DNA from: Viscum album
Lineage: Eukaryota > Streptophyta > Magnoliopsida > Santalales > Viscaceae
Direction of reading: 5' to 3'
Assembly: GCA_963277665.1 (NCBI GenBank)
Contig: OY728120.1
Span: 944,061,195-944,125,194 of the forward strand
DNA length: 64,000 nucleotides
Part shown: positions 25,147-36,136 of the stretch, one piece after another
Position numbering within the stretch: position 1 is the stretch's first letter
Layout: each line of letters opens with the position of its first letter
The notes under the pieces: model-generated
The model's input: the letters and a program-made list of their open reading frames with translations, nothing else
Databases searched by the model: none
Told to the model about the DNA's origin: nothing
Program-made: the position numbers and the translations under genes

Positions 25147-25422
25147 AGAAATGAAAGTAGCGTTCATGCGTACGTACGGCTTACCGTCTCCATGAACGGT
25201 GCATTTCATTTCTCATCCCCAAATGTAATGTACTATTATAAGTACATGTATATAATGGATATATATGATGAATTATATATCTAAATGATGAATATAATTA
25301 TGGAATTAAAATATGCATACCTCTCATTTAGTTTTAATTCCATTAATATGACAAAGAAATGAAAGTAGCGTTCATGCGTACGTACGGCTTACCGTCTCCA
25401 TGAACGGTGCATTTCATTTCTT
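25147..25422 (+). other. Two copies of a long hairpin with self-complementary loop (element E 5' LTR)
   Basis: Copy 1 has outer arms AGAAATGAAA (25,147-25,156) and TTTCATTTCT (25,204-25,213), inner arms CGTTCATG (25,161-25,168) and CATGAACG (25,191-25,198), and a loop containing CGTACGTACG (25,169-25,178). Copy 2 has outer arms of 11 bp ending at 25,364 and starting at 25,412, inner arms at 25,369-25,376 and 25,399-25,406, and CGTACGTACG at 25,377-25,386. Both also carry GGCTTACCGTCTC between palindrome and 3' arm. That makes 18-19 paired bases per hairpin, far more than expected by chance. The block lies about 700-1,000 bp downstream of the TATA box. Confidence 0.78.
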
Positions 25423-25749
25423 ACCTCTAAATGATTATGTGATATTATAAATACATTTATATTCTAGATATATATTATATATATGATATCCAAATCAGGA
25501 ATTTCATTCTGGATATAAATAACATTTGACCACACGAACAACATGTAATTGTAAGAAGTCCACTTTCGACTTAAGAACCAAATATCGACAAAACAAACAT
25601 TATTAACTTAGATGATTACCTAATGTTTATAACAGGTCAATAATTGATATAAAAGGAATAATGAACTTGTAAAATGTTCTTAAGCAAGTATAAATTAACT
25701 GAAGTTTATTATTCAGGAGATTAAAGAACGGTCGGGTCGAGTCGGATAC

Positions 25750-26520
25750 GTGGTAAGGGATCCTACTCCACTCTTTCTTTTTAAGTACACTCTTTTATGT
25801 CATTCCATTTAAAGCTCATATTTCTTGTTATTGGGATGTTATTTTATATTAATCTTACTGTAATTTTTATGTTCATATGATGAGAGACCCTATTCTATCT
25901 CATCAATCCATTTTTGGAAGTTTTAAGTGGCACCGATAGGCTGCCGAGTTTTCGTAAGGGATTTTTCATCTAACTTTTATTCCTATGAGATTTACGCTAC
26001 ATTTTCCATAATTTCCTTTGAGGGGTGTATTTACTGCCCATTATTATACACATTTTGTTGTATAATTTTATTTATGGGTATTCACATCTTCATTGTATGA
26101 CCCTTCTTCTATGGGGTGTATGTTTCGAAAGTTACCCAATTCGGTAAGGGGACCTTTCACCCTCCTTTTTTTTAAAGACTTCTTTTGTTATGTATTTTAA
26201 TTAAAATACTATTATGTTGGGATATGTTCTTCTATATCCTTATTTATGTAAATTTTATGTCCAAGTGATGAGATTCCCTTTTTATCTCTCATCAACTCAT
26301 TTTCTAAATTTTTTATGTGACGCCATTAGGCTGTGGAATTTTACCAAAGGAACTTCTTAACCCAATTTCGATTTCGTTGGGTTCAACATGTAGTTATTGA
26401 ATATTTCATCCTTTGAATATGTGTGAATAAACTTTGATTGTTTTACACTTAATATCCACTTATATTGGGTGTATTTATATTTTTCACACATAATTATGAG
26501 ATTGACTTATCCTTAATATA
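25750..26520 (+). repeat. Diverged tandem duplication of about 385 bp inside the element E LTR
   Basis: Two successive units share landmarks: GGTAAGGG (about 25,751 and 26,134), TATTGGGATGTT or TGTTGGGATATG, GATGAGA followed by CTCATCAA (about 25,880 and 26,266), and TTAGGCTG or ATAGGCTG then TCG/TGG. Element A lacks this region. The duplication is present in both E LTRs, so it predates the insertion. Confidence 0.6.
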
Positions 26521-27900
26521 CGGATACCTTTTTTATAATGGATTTCATCTCATTTTACATTTCTTTTGAGACTTCATAGTTGTTATGCACCAATTCACTC
26601 TTATACGGTGTATATATTGTCCTTTGGAATATTATATCATGAGTCCATTTATTCTCATGATATTATAAAGTTCTGACTAAATGTTATTCCTCAATTATTG
26701 TATTCAAGTGTCTCTAATTTTGGTAGAACCCCTTTAACCAAAATATCGCTTTAAATGTTTTAATTATTTGTTCTTATTAATATCCATGTTTTCAAAGTGG
26801 TTTTAAGGATTTTTTTATATGGATATTAATGGTTTAAAATTTTAAAAGCTTCAAGTTGGTATGGGACTTCGTCTCAATCTCCTTTCATTGAGGAATATTT
26901 TGTTTTATACAAAACCTTCTTTTATACAGTGTATAAACCCCTTTGACTTTTACGATTATTCAAAAGGAATATTTTTTATATGAAATGTTTACTAAATGAC
27001 AAAAGGGAATGTTTTTGTCGTACGTATGCGGCGACAACGACTTCTCCGCCGTCATGACTGTTATTTGAGTTTCGGCTTCCTCTACAAGCTATACCTTCTT
27101 TTTAAAAGAAAAATAAATACCACGTTTTACATTTCTTTTATTTTGGTATCGAAAATGGTTTTCATAATGTTTTTATATCAATGTGTTGTATTGATATCTT
27201 GTGATTGAAAGGTGGTAATGTTTTGTTTCCTTTATGCATGTTTTATGTGATACGATTATGTTGAGGTTCTTGGGCATTATTATGAAGACGGGTGGTTCTG
27301 TGATAAACTAAGGGCGGGTGAGCCCGATATAGCTCTTCAATGCATTGGGTAACGCGAAGGAGTGAAACGTTAAGGTTTCTCCGAAGAGATTTAGGGAATA
27401 TACTGTGATGGTTATTCCAAACGTAACCAAGAGGGTTACTCCCTACGTAAGAATGTTATGAATGCCTCAAGATACCTTTATGTCATATGATTTCTATGAT
27501 TTTATGAGGTATGTTAAAGTGCCTATGTTTTATGGGTAAAGTATGATTTCATTCTTATGTATACATGTACTCATGATTCCTTTCCATATTTTTATATCCC
27601 TTACTGAGCTTTTTATGCTCATCGCAAGTTTTTGAAATGCTTTTCACAGGTCAAGGGAAGGGTCCATGATGTGATGAAAGTGTCAAGGATGTGTCAAGAA
27701 AGAATCCATGTTTTATTTTAAATATGTTTCCATTGATGGGAAGAATGAATATTGTATTTCATGTGACCACTTTGTCTAAATATGGAATGTAATGCAAGTT
27801 TCATGATCTAATTCTCTAAAACTCTAAACCTGTAAAGATCCTCAATGTGTAATCTTGTAATAACTCAAGATTAAGTAAGGTTTAAGGATGGTGCCTTATA

Positions 27901-27918
27901 GTTGGTATCAAAGGTCGG
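27901..27918 (+). other. Primer-binding site of element E
   Basis: GTTGGTATCAAAGGTCGG directly follows the 5' LTR and is identical to the site in element A. It resembles the complement of the initiator Met tRNA 3' end. Confidence 0.85.
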
Positions 27919-28104
27919 TTTAGATAACTTTAGAGGTTAGGGTATTCTTTAAGCATAAGTGACATTACCATAATGGTTAGGATTTCAGACAGAGTCCTAG
28001 TTTTAGATAAAGTGAATGAGTAAGAATATCTTAGTGTTTATATTCCTCATTAGTACATGATGGTTATGTTGATATACTCACACTGACCTTTTTAGTTTTA
28101 GTAA
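27919..28104 (+). other. Element E leader
   Basis: Untranslated leader of about 185 bp. The first 20 or so bases match the element A leader, after which the two diverge. Confidence 0.6.
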
Positions 28105-28266
28105 ATGGCTGGATTTAGCAGGCACCAAAGTGACAATGGGTTTGAAGGAAACTGTGGTGGTTCTCTGATTAAGATACTGGATGAGATGGGGGATTCAATG
28201 AGGAATCTCATAGTTGTTATAAACCAACTATCAAGGAGTCATGATCAACCACTTCAACCTTGGTGA
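28105..28266 (+). pseudogene. Short gag-like N-terminal remnant in element E
   Basis: A 53-codon frame starts at the first good ATG after the leader (MAGFSRHQSDNGFEG) and ends HDQPLQPW-stop. It sits where gag of element A starts. It has a loosely similar layout: a short basic and Asp/Asn-rich start, a hydrophobic helix-like middle (IKILDEMGDSMRNLIVVINQL), then a DQP segment like the DQPDQPQ of A. I infer a truncated gag start; the similarity is weak. After it there is no capsid, zinc knuckle or pol. Confidence 0.45.
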
Positions 28267-29556
28267 GTTCTCTAATGCATCATGTACGAGATGGCCAACT
28301 CGATGTGGAAATTCAGGTAATAATTATTAAGGTAACCATTAGGGTTTATATGATCCTTAATTTTTAGGTAATTATGGGTTACTCTATGATATGATGGAAA
28401 ATGAAAGGAATGAGATAAAATTGAGGTTAAAACATGTTATGATTATTCTTGAAGATTTTATCTCATTTTGAGGAATGTTTTAAAAATTATATAGTTTTGG
28501 AAAAAGGACAACATGCAGACCGTGTGATAACCCGCCGCGTCGGACAAAGCCGCGGGAATCAAACCCACAACCAAAGTGCAACTGGTATTTATCACCTACC
28601 GCTGGACTACGTGAAGTCCCTGGTTAGTTTGACTGATTCTTTTTAGTTATATGATTTTAATAATTAAGAGTAAGTTGATTTTGGGTTATTTATGAAAATG
28701 ATTAACCTATCATGGAGGATATGTGATTAGGTTAATTACTTTTCAATACGAGACTTTAGGAACAACTGATGTTGTTTGGAGATAAATGTTTCTATTTAAC
28801 TTGGAAGACTATGTGACTAAATCCTTTAAATATTTGGGTTTCAATCTTATATTGGTTTACATTGAATAATTTTATGGAAAAATTGATTATAGAATGGTTC
28901 TCGTTGATCTTTGGGTTTGGTTGGACAAATTTTGGAGATTAAGAATAGATTTTCTTTTTATAAAGGGTTATCCTTTTCTGGATTATCTGACCTTGTACTG
29001 ACCTTTCTAGTTTTGGTTTTGGTTAAAGCCTAAAGACATGGGATGTATATAGTTCTCTTTGGTGGATTAGGTGATTCTCTAGAAGTTGATTATAGTACTC
29101 ATAATGTGAACAAGTCTCCCTAAATACTCGTCTTTTGGAAAAAAAAATATGAGTTTATGTAAGGAATCTAATAAAATTTGAGAGTCAACATGATAAGTGA
29201 TTATGTTTCCTTATGAATAAATTCCTCAATAAAAAGTAATTTAAAACAAAAATGTTGTCTATTAACTTTTCCTACTGGGGAATCGGATACCGTTTAACCC
29301 ATCACAAGTTTGTGATTTTCTCGAGGTTAACTTTCTCCTAAACATGTTTTCTATCACTCTCCATCAGAACATGACCCTTTATTTTTTCCTCCATGTCCAT
29401 ATTTTCATACTTGGAATCCTTGTATGGGTTAACTCGGGTGACCTTTGTACTTATCTTTCTTTATTTTAAAGTTATTGTTTTACCGACTCTTGTTCCGATG
29501 TGGGATTTTCAAGGATGTTTCCAAGCTCAATTTTAAAATTGCGAGGACGCAATTCC
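28267..29556 (+). other. Element E interior without coding capacity
   Basis: About 1.3 kb without a recognisable domain, except the probable SINE at 28,500-28,624. The end of the stretch (IARTQFPKRGK frame, about 29,535-29,570) resembles the tail that follows pol in gypsy elements, so the middle of the element was probably lost by deletion. Confidence 0.5.
28500..28624 (-). mobile_element. Probable tRNA-derived SINE (or tRNA-like insertion)
   Basis: This is a GC-rich island in an AT-rich interior. On the - strand it has an RNA polymerase III A box, TAGTCCAGCGG (28,609-28,599), and a B box, GGTTTGATTCC (28,565-28,555; consensus GGTTCGANTCC with one C-to-T change), 33 bases apart as in tRNA promoters. 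The sequence continues past the tRNA-like part and ends in a T run (CCTTTTTCC), as some plant SINEs do. Flanking TAGTTTTG (left) and TAGTTTG (right) are a possible target duplication. The body does not fold as an intact tRNA that I can name. Confidence 0.55.
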
Positions 29557-29572
29557 CAAAAAGGGGGAAGGA
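29557..29572 (+). other. Polypurine tract of element E
   Basis: CAAAAAGGGGGAAGGA lies immediately before the 3' LTR start TGTAACACC. It is very similar to the tract of element A. Confidence 0.88.
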
Positions 29573-31197
29573 TGTAACACCCCAGGTAAATAAAGAATAT
29601 GACATTTTCTTATTTATCCAAATTTGTGAATAAAATATTAAAATGACTTTAAAAGGGGACGCTATGCTCGATGGTGTACCCAACACGCAACAACGAGTTT
29701 CATGGGAATCTTACGTTGCACTCTAATAATAAAATAATATTATTTTAAATGGTAGTTAACATGTAGCCGTTTTATTGGTGGGAATGGATAGAAATAAATA
29801 AAATATTATTATATATTTTTTTAAATGTTTTTACATTTATCCAATAAAATATAATGGCTTAAAATACGGAAAGAATTCAATTTTAGGCTTTTATACCCTA
29901 ATTTTCACTAAAGGTTCAGTTATCACCTTTTGATGGCGAATTGTCATTAAATATAGTTTTTATCACTCTTATACATTATTTTGGACCAAATAAAACCCTT
30001 CTTTAGAATTGGGACATCAAAATTTACTTTGTGTAAATTTTTGGTATCATTCCGATAAAGTTCATTTTTTTCAATGAATAGTGTAAAATGTTGTATTTTA
30101 ATTCAAAACCTCTTTTTAATCTAATTTATTTATATGATTAGATTATCTTTTAATTGGTTTTAAAGTTAAATTAGAATATATTTGTACCATTAAATCCAAT
30201 AGTGGTCGTTGGAATTAATTTCACTTTGAAATCAGACTTAAACTAGTGTCAATCTTTTGATACTTATTGTTTCATAAAAACACGCTATTTGCTTTGACAG
30301 CGGGAATTAATTATTAAATTAATTAATATGACTTATATGTTTTTAATTTTGTAAAATAGAATTCATTTTTGATTTCGGAATATCAAATATAGCTTATGGT
30401 GAATTTTTGGGATTTTTCTGAAAAACATCAATTTTTGATGAATAGTGAAACCACTAAGTGGTACTTATAAAAATTGATTTTTCCGTTTAAATGAAATATT
30501 GCCATCATTGTGTTTTGAATTTCAAAAATCCGACATACATGGTTGTCATTAAGAAGTAAAATGTGGTTCAATGGGATAAAAATAATTTTTTTGTGAATAT
30601 TAACTTATTAAGTTTTCGATTAGTGGTAATAAGTGTAGTTTAAGGTAAAAATAATTCTTTAATAAAATAAGATGATCTTGACACATGTCCTACCCTCATT
30701 GGATGTGTCATGTCCGACCAAGACAAGCCATGGGTCAACTTGGGGACCCCATGGAAACACTTTGGTTGGGAAATGACATAAATAACTTTTTATTTAATGT
30801 AAAAGTAAAAATGACACAAACATCATATGTTTTACGAAAACAATTTTTACATGGGGTTATAATGATCATATTTTTTATTATAAATTGTCATTGGAAATAT
30901 AAAAGGATTTAATACATCATTGTATTTTTTTTATAATTTTTAGACATTAAATAAATTAAATTATTTATGACATAATAATGATGCAGCGATGACATCATTA
31001 TTTGAGTATTTAAATAAAATGGAAAGATAATGTAAAATCTATGAACTAAACATGTCAAAAACTTATTGGATGGGTGTATTTCAAACCCTTATCACCTTAT
31101 CCACGAATTATATCAATGTGTTACCTTTTAAAACCGAAACACATTTTCAAATAAAGTAATATTTCTTTACTTTCCAAAAGTGCCCCTCCTCTCCTCT

Positions 31198-31206
31198 TAT
31201 AAAAGG
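31198..31206 (+). promoter_or_regulatory. TATA box of element E 3' LTR
   Basis: TATAAAAGG with the same downstream C/T-rich context as at 24,439. In this copy it could promote read-out transcription into the satellite. Confidence 0.65.
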
Positions 31207-31905
31207 CCCCCACCTCTACCTCATTTCACACACACCTCAAGCCTTTGGCTCGGCTAAACCCTGACCATTTACTCTTTCCACATCCCTCCCCTCATCCTAG
31301 AGGATTAAATTTGGGTAGAATCCTTTCAAAGGAATCCTTTAGGCTCAAATCAAAAGGAGTTACACTTTTAAAGGTAATTTATTCTCTCATGTTCATTTGT
31401 TTTATTTTGCTTCTCCAACCCCCTAAACTTTTTTTATTTACTTATTTTGTAACAAAACCAGTATATCAAATATACTATGATGTTTTTATAAGATTTATTA
31501 GAGCTACACTCTCACACAACTACATCAAATGGTTAAAAAACATACGGTTTCCGTGGATGGCAAAATTATGCCTCCCGAAACGATGATTGTTCAATACTCA
31601 TTTAACAACCTCAAAGGTGGCCATTATGATGTCACTATTTTTATATATGATATATAATATGTTTATGTTTTACTTATGCTTCTGTATTTTTCATTTGTGT
31701 ATTACCTTTATGGCTTCCATTATGGGTATACACGATATCTTCATTTTAGGACGTTCGGACTACCGCCCCCTCAAAGTGATGTGATTCGTTAATGCCATAC
31801 GTGGGACATATAAAGGATGGATTTAATGTTATTATATATTATGTTATACTGGAATTATTATATACCTCTATATCATTATTATTTCTTTCCATTAAATTAT
31901 GAGAT

Positions 31906-32179
31906 AGAAATGAAAGTAGCGTTCATGCGTACGTATGGCTTACCGTCTCCATGAACGGTGCATTTCATTTCCTATCCCCAAATGTAATGTACTATTATAA
32001 GTAAATGTATATAATGGATGTATATGATGAATGATATATCTAAATGATGAATATAATTCTGGAATTAAAATATACATACCTCTCATTTAGTTTTAATTCC
32101 ATTAATATGACAATGAAATGAAAGTAGCGTTCATGCGTACGTACGGCTTACCGTCTCCATGAACGGAGCATTTCATTTC
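31906..32179 (+). other. Two copies of the long hairpin (element E 3' LTR)
   Basis: Copy 1 (31,906-31,972) keeps both stems; its loop palindrome is changed by one base (CGTACGTATG). Copy 2 (32,115-32,179) keeps GAAATGAAA/TTTCATTTC, CGTTCATG/CATGAACG and the CGTACGTACG loop (32,136-32,145). Confidence 0.75.
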
Positions 32180-34657
32180 TTAACACTAAATGATTATGTG
32201 ATATTATAAATACATGTATATTCTAGATATATATTATATATATGATATCCAAATCAGGAATGTCATTCTGGATATAAAGAACCTTTGACCACACGAACAA
32301 CATGTAATTGTAAGAAGTCCACTTTCGACTTAAGAACCAAATATCGACAAAACAAACATTATTAACTTAGATGATTTCGTAATGTTTATAACATGTGAAT
32401 AATTGATATAAAAGGAATAATGAACTTGTAAAATGTTCTTAAGCAAGTATAAATTAACTCAAGTTTATTATTCATGAGATTAAAGAACGGTCGGGTCGAG
32501 TCGGATACGAGGTAAGGGATCCTACTCCACTCTTTCTTTTTAAGTACACTCTTTTATGTCATTCCTTTTAAAGATTATATTTCTTGTTATTGGGATGTTA
32601 TTTTATATTAATATTACTTTAATTTTTATTTTCATATGATGAGAGACCCTATTCTCTCTCATCAATCCATTTTTGGACGTTTTAAGTGGCGTCGTTAGGC
32701 TGTCGAGTTTTCGTAAGGGATTTTTCATCTCACTTTTATTCCTGTGAAATTTACGCTACATTTTCCATAATTTCCTTTGAGTGGTGTATGTAATGCCCAT
32801 TATTATACACATTGTGTAGTATAATTTCATTTATGGGTATTCAAATCTTCATTGTATGACCCTTCTTCCATGGGGTGTATGTTTCAAAAGTTACCCAATT
32901 TGGTAAGGGGACCGTTCACCCTCCTTTTTTAAAGACTTCTTTTGTTATGTATTTTAATTAACATACTATTATGTTGGGATATGTTCTTCTATATCCTTAT
33001 TTATGTAAATTTTATGTCCAAGTGATGAGATTCCATTTTAATCTCTCATCAACTCATTTTCTGAATTTTTTATGTGACGCCATTAGGCTGTCGAATTTTA
33101 CCAAAGGAACTTCTTAACCCAATTTCGATTTCTTTGGGTTCAACATGTAGTTATTGAATATTTCATCCTTTGAATATGTGTGAATAACCTTTGATTGTTT
33201 TACACATAATATACACTTATATTGGGTGTATTTATATTTGTCACACATAATTATGATATTGACTTATCCTTAATATAAGGATACCTTTTCTATAATGGAT
33301 TTCATCTCATTTTACATTTCTTTTGAGACTTCATCATTGTTATGCACCAATTCACTCTTATACGGTGTATATACTGTCCTTTGGAATATTATATCATGAA
33401 TCCATTTATTCTCATGATATTATAAAGTTCTGATTAAATTTTATTCCTCAATTATTGTATTCAAGTGTCTCTAATTTTTGTAGAACCCCTTTAACCAAAA
33501 TATCGCTTTAAATGTTTTAATTATTTGTTCTTATTAATATCCATGTTTTCAAAGTGGTTTTAAGGATTTGTTTATATGGATATTAATGGTTTAAAATTTT
33601 AAAAGCTTCATGGTGGTATGGGACTTCGTCTCAATCTCCTTTCATTGAGGCATATTTTATTTTATACACATCCTTCTTTTATACGGTGTATAAACCCCTT
33701 TGACTTTTACGATTATTCAAAAGGAATATTTTTTATACGAAATGTTTACTAAATGACAAAAGGGAATGTTTTTGTCGTACGTATGTGGAGACAACAACTT
33801 CTCCACCGCCATGACTGTTATTTGAGTTTCGGCTTCCTCTACAATCTATACCTTCTTTTTAAAAGAAAAATAAATACCATGTTTTACATTTCTTTTATTT
33901 TGGTATCGAAAATGGTTTTCATAATGTTTTTATATCAATGTGTTGTATTGATATCTTGTGATTGAAAGGTGGGAATGTTATGTTTCCTTTATGCATGTTT
34001 TATGTGATACGATTATGTTGAGGTTCTTGGGAATTATTATGAAGACGGGTGGTTCCGTGATAAACTAAGGGCGGGTGAGCCCGATATAGATCTCCAATGC
34101 ATTGGGTAACGCGAAGGAGTGAAACATTAAGGTTTCTCCGAAGAGATTTAGGGAATATACTGTGATGGGTATTCCAAACGTAACCAAGAGGGTTACTCCC
34201 TACGTAAGAATGTTATGAATGCCTCAAGTTACCTTTATGTCATATGATTTCTATGATTTTATGAGGTATGTTAAAGTGCCTATGCTTTATGGGTAAAGTA
34301 TGATTTCATTCTTATGTATACATGTACTCATGATTCCTTTCCATATTTTTATATCCCTTACTGAGTTTTTTATTCTCATCGCAAGTTTTTGAAATGTTTT
34401 TCACAGGTCAAGGGAAGGGTACATGATGTGATGACAGTGTCAAGGATATGTCAAGAAAGAACCCATGTTTTATTTTAAATATGTTTCCGTTGATGGGAAG
34501 AATGAATACTTTCTTTCATGTAACCACTTTGTCTAAATATGGAATGTAATGCAAGTTTCATGATCTAATTCTCTAAAACTCTAAACCTGAAAAGATCCTC
34601 AATGTGTAATCTTGAAATAACTCAAGATTAAGTAAGGTTTAAGGCTGGGGCCTTATA

Positions 34658-34662
34658 CAGTG
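34658..34662. other. Target-site duplication of element E, right copy (CAGTG)
   Basis: Identical to 22,818-22,822; the satellite unit resumes with TGTGACCGG across this site. Confidence 0.95.
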
Positions 34663-36136
34663 TGACCGGTATGGCTAAAAGTTTCTGATATCAGTTTGAA
34701 ATTGACATTAACATTAGAAAACAACACAAGTGACATACAGAAAACTGAGAAAATGCGTTATAATTGTTTTGATACTTTAGGACACTGATCCATGAGTCAT
34801 ATTTGACATGTATGAATCAACTTCCCCTCAATCCGAGGCACGGTGTGACTGGTATGGCTAAAAGTGTCTGATATCATAATTAAATTGACATTTACATTAG
34901 AAAACAACACAAGTGATATACGGAAAATCGAGAAAACACATTTGGATTGTTTTAATACTTTAGTAAAATGATCTATGAGACATTTATGACATTTAATAAT
35001 CAACCACACCTCAATCCAATGCACGGTGTGACCGGTATGGCAAAAAGTGTCTGATATCAGTTTCAAATTGACATAAACTTTTTAAAACAACACTACTGGC
35101 ATACGGAATACCGAGAAAACGCGTTCATATTGTTTTGATACATTATTAAAACGAACCATGAGTTATTTTTGATGTGTACAAATCAGCCTCACCATAATCC
35201 AAGAAATAGTGTGACTAGTTTGGCTAAAATTGTCTGATATCCGTTTGAAATTGACATTAACTTTAGAAAACAACACAAGTGACATATGGAAAACCGAGAA
35301 TACACATTCGGATTGTATTGATACATTAGGACAATGAACCATGAGTCATTTATGACATGTATGAATCAACTTCACCTCAATCTGACGCATTGTGTGACCG
35401 ATATTGTTAAAAGTGTCTGATATCAGTTTCAAATTGACTTTAACTTTAGAAAACAACACAAGTGACATACGGAAAACTGATCATACTCATTAGGATTGTT
35501 TTGATACTTTAGGACAACGATCCATGAGTCATTTGTGATGTGTAAGAATCAACCACACCTCAATCTGACACACAGTGTGATTGGTATGGCTAAAAGTGTA
35601 TGATATCAGTTTCAAATTGACATTAACTTTAGAAAACAATAAAAGTGACATACGGAAAATAGGGAAAACACATTCAGATTGTTTTGATACTTCAGGAAAA
35701 TGATCCATGGGTGCTTTTTGACATGTACAAATAAACTTCACCTCAATCCGACACACGGTGTGATAGGTATGGATAAAAGTGTTTAATATTAGTTTCAAAT
35801 TGATATAAACTTTAGAAAACAACATTACTGACATACAAAATACTGATAAAATGCATTATGATTGTTTTGATACATTAGTACAATGATACATGAGTCATTT
35901 TTGATGTGTAAAAATCAACCACACCTCAATCTGACGCACGGTGTGACCGGTATGGCTAAAATTGTCTGATATCAGTTTCAAATTGACATGAACTTTAGAA
36001 AACAACACAAGTGACATACGGAAAATAGAGAAAAACGAATTCGGAATGTTTTGATACATTATGAAATTGATCTATGAGTCATTTGTGATGTGTAAGAATC
36101 AAACTCACCTCAATCCGATGCATGGTGTGACCGGTA
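34658..36136. repeat. 182-bp satellite, segment 3 (about 8 units)
   Basis: This last part of the array has the same landmarks (GGTGTGACCGGTATGG, CTGATATCAG, GTGACATACGGAAAA, CCATGAGTCATTT). It stops abruptly in mid-unit at GTGACCGGTA (36,136) and passes into single-copy CACTA sequence. Confidence 0.95.

Larger units (their letters stand above)
22823..27900 (+). repeat. Element E 5' LTR
   Basis: The length is 5.08 kb. Blocks shared with the A LTRs include the 'cttggggaccccatgg' region (23,970s), the TATA box and C/T-rich leader (24,420-24,600), the hairpin block (25,147-25,422), the 'gcggcgacaacgacttctcc' block (27,029-27,048) and the terminal 500 bp. About 1.1 kb between 25,750 and 26,850 has no counterpart in A and contains a tandem duplication. 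The 70-codon open frame at 26,996-27,208 is kept in the other LTR only because the LTRs are copies; I do not call it a gene. Confidence 0.93.
22823..34657 (+). mobile_element. Element E: non-autonomous LTR retrotransposon related to element A
   Basis: It is 11.8 kb long, with 5.08 kb LTRs (22,823-27,900 and 29,573-34,657) that differ at about 2% of positions in the stretch I compared by eye. The ends are TGTAACACC and CCTTATA, and the target duplication is a perfect CAGTG. The interior is only 1.67 kb. It has the same initiator-Met-type primer site and leader as A, a short gag-like start, no protease, RT, RNase H or integrase, and a good polypurine tract. It therefore resembles a large retrotransposon derivative (LARD) that depends on proteins from an A-like element. 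LTR similarity makes it younger than A, B and D. Confidence 0.93.
29573..34657 (+). repeat. Element E 3' LTR
   Basis: This 5.08 kb copy of 22,823-27,900 has scattered substitutions and small indels. It ends CCTTATA followed by the CAGTG target duplication. Confidence 0.94.

Noticed and set aside
26996..27208. 70-codon frame in element E, kept at 33,753-33,965
   Set aside because: The two copies are LTR duplicates, so conservation is automatic. In element A the matching region does not keep the frame.
28555..28622. Functional tRNA gene
   Set aside because: A and B boxes are present, but I cannot form a proper acceptor stem and anticodon arm, and the B box has a C-to-T change. A SINE or relic is more likely.
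28449..28646. 65-codon + strand frame in element E
   Set aside because: It overlaps the tRNA-like insertion antisense to its promoter boxes and resembles no protein I know.
6955..36136. Hammerhead-type ribozyme (retrozyme) in the satellite
   Set aside because: CTGATATCAG and TGAC-type motifs recall the core, but the required CTGATGA and GAAA elements are not arranged with pairing stems.
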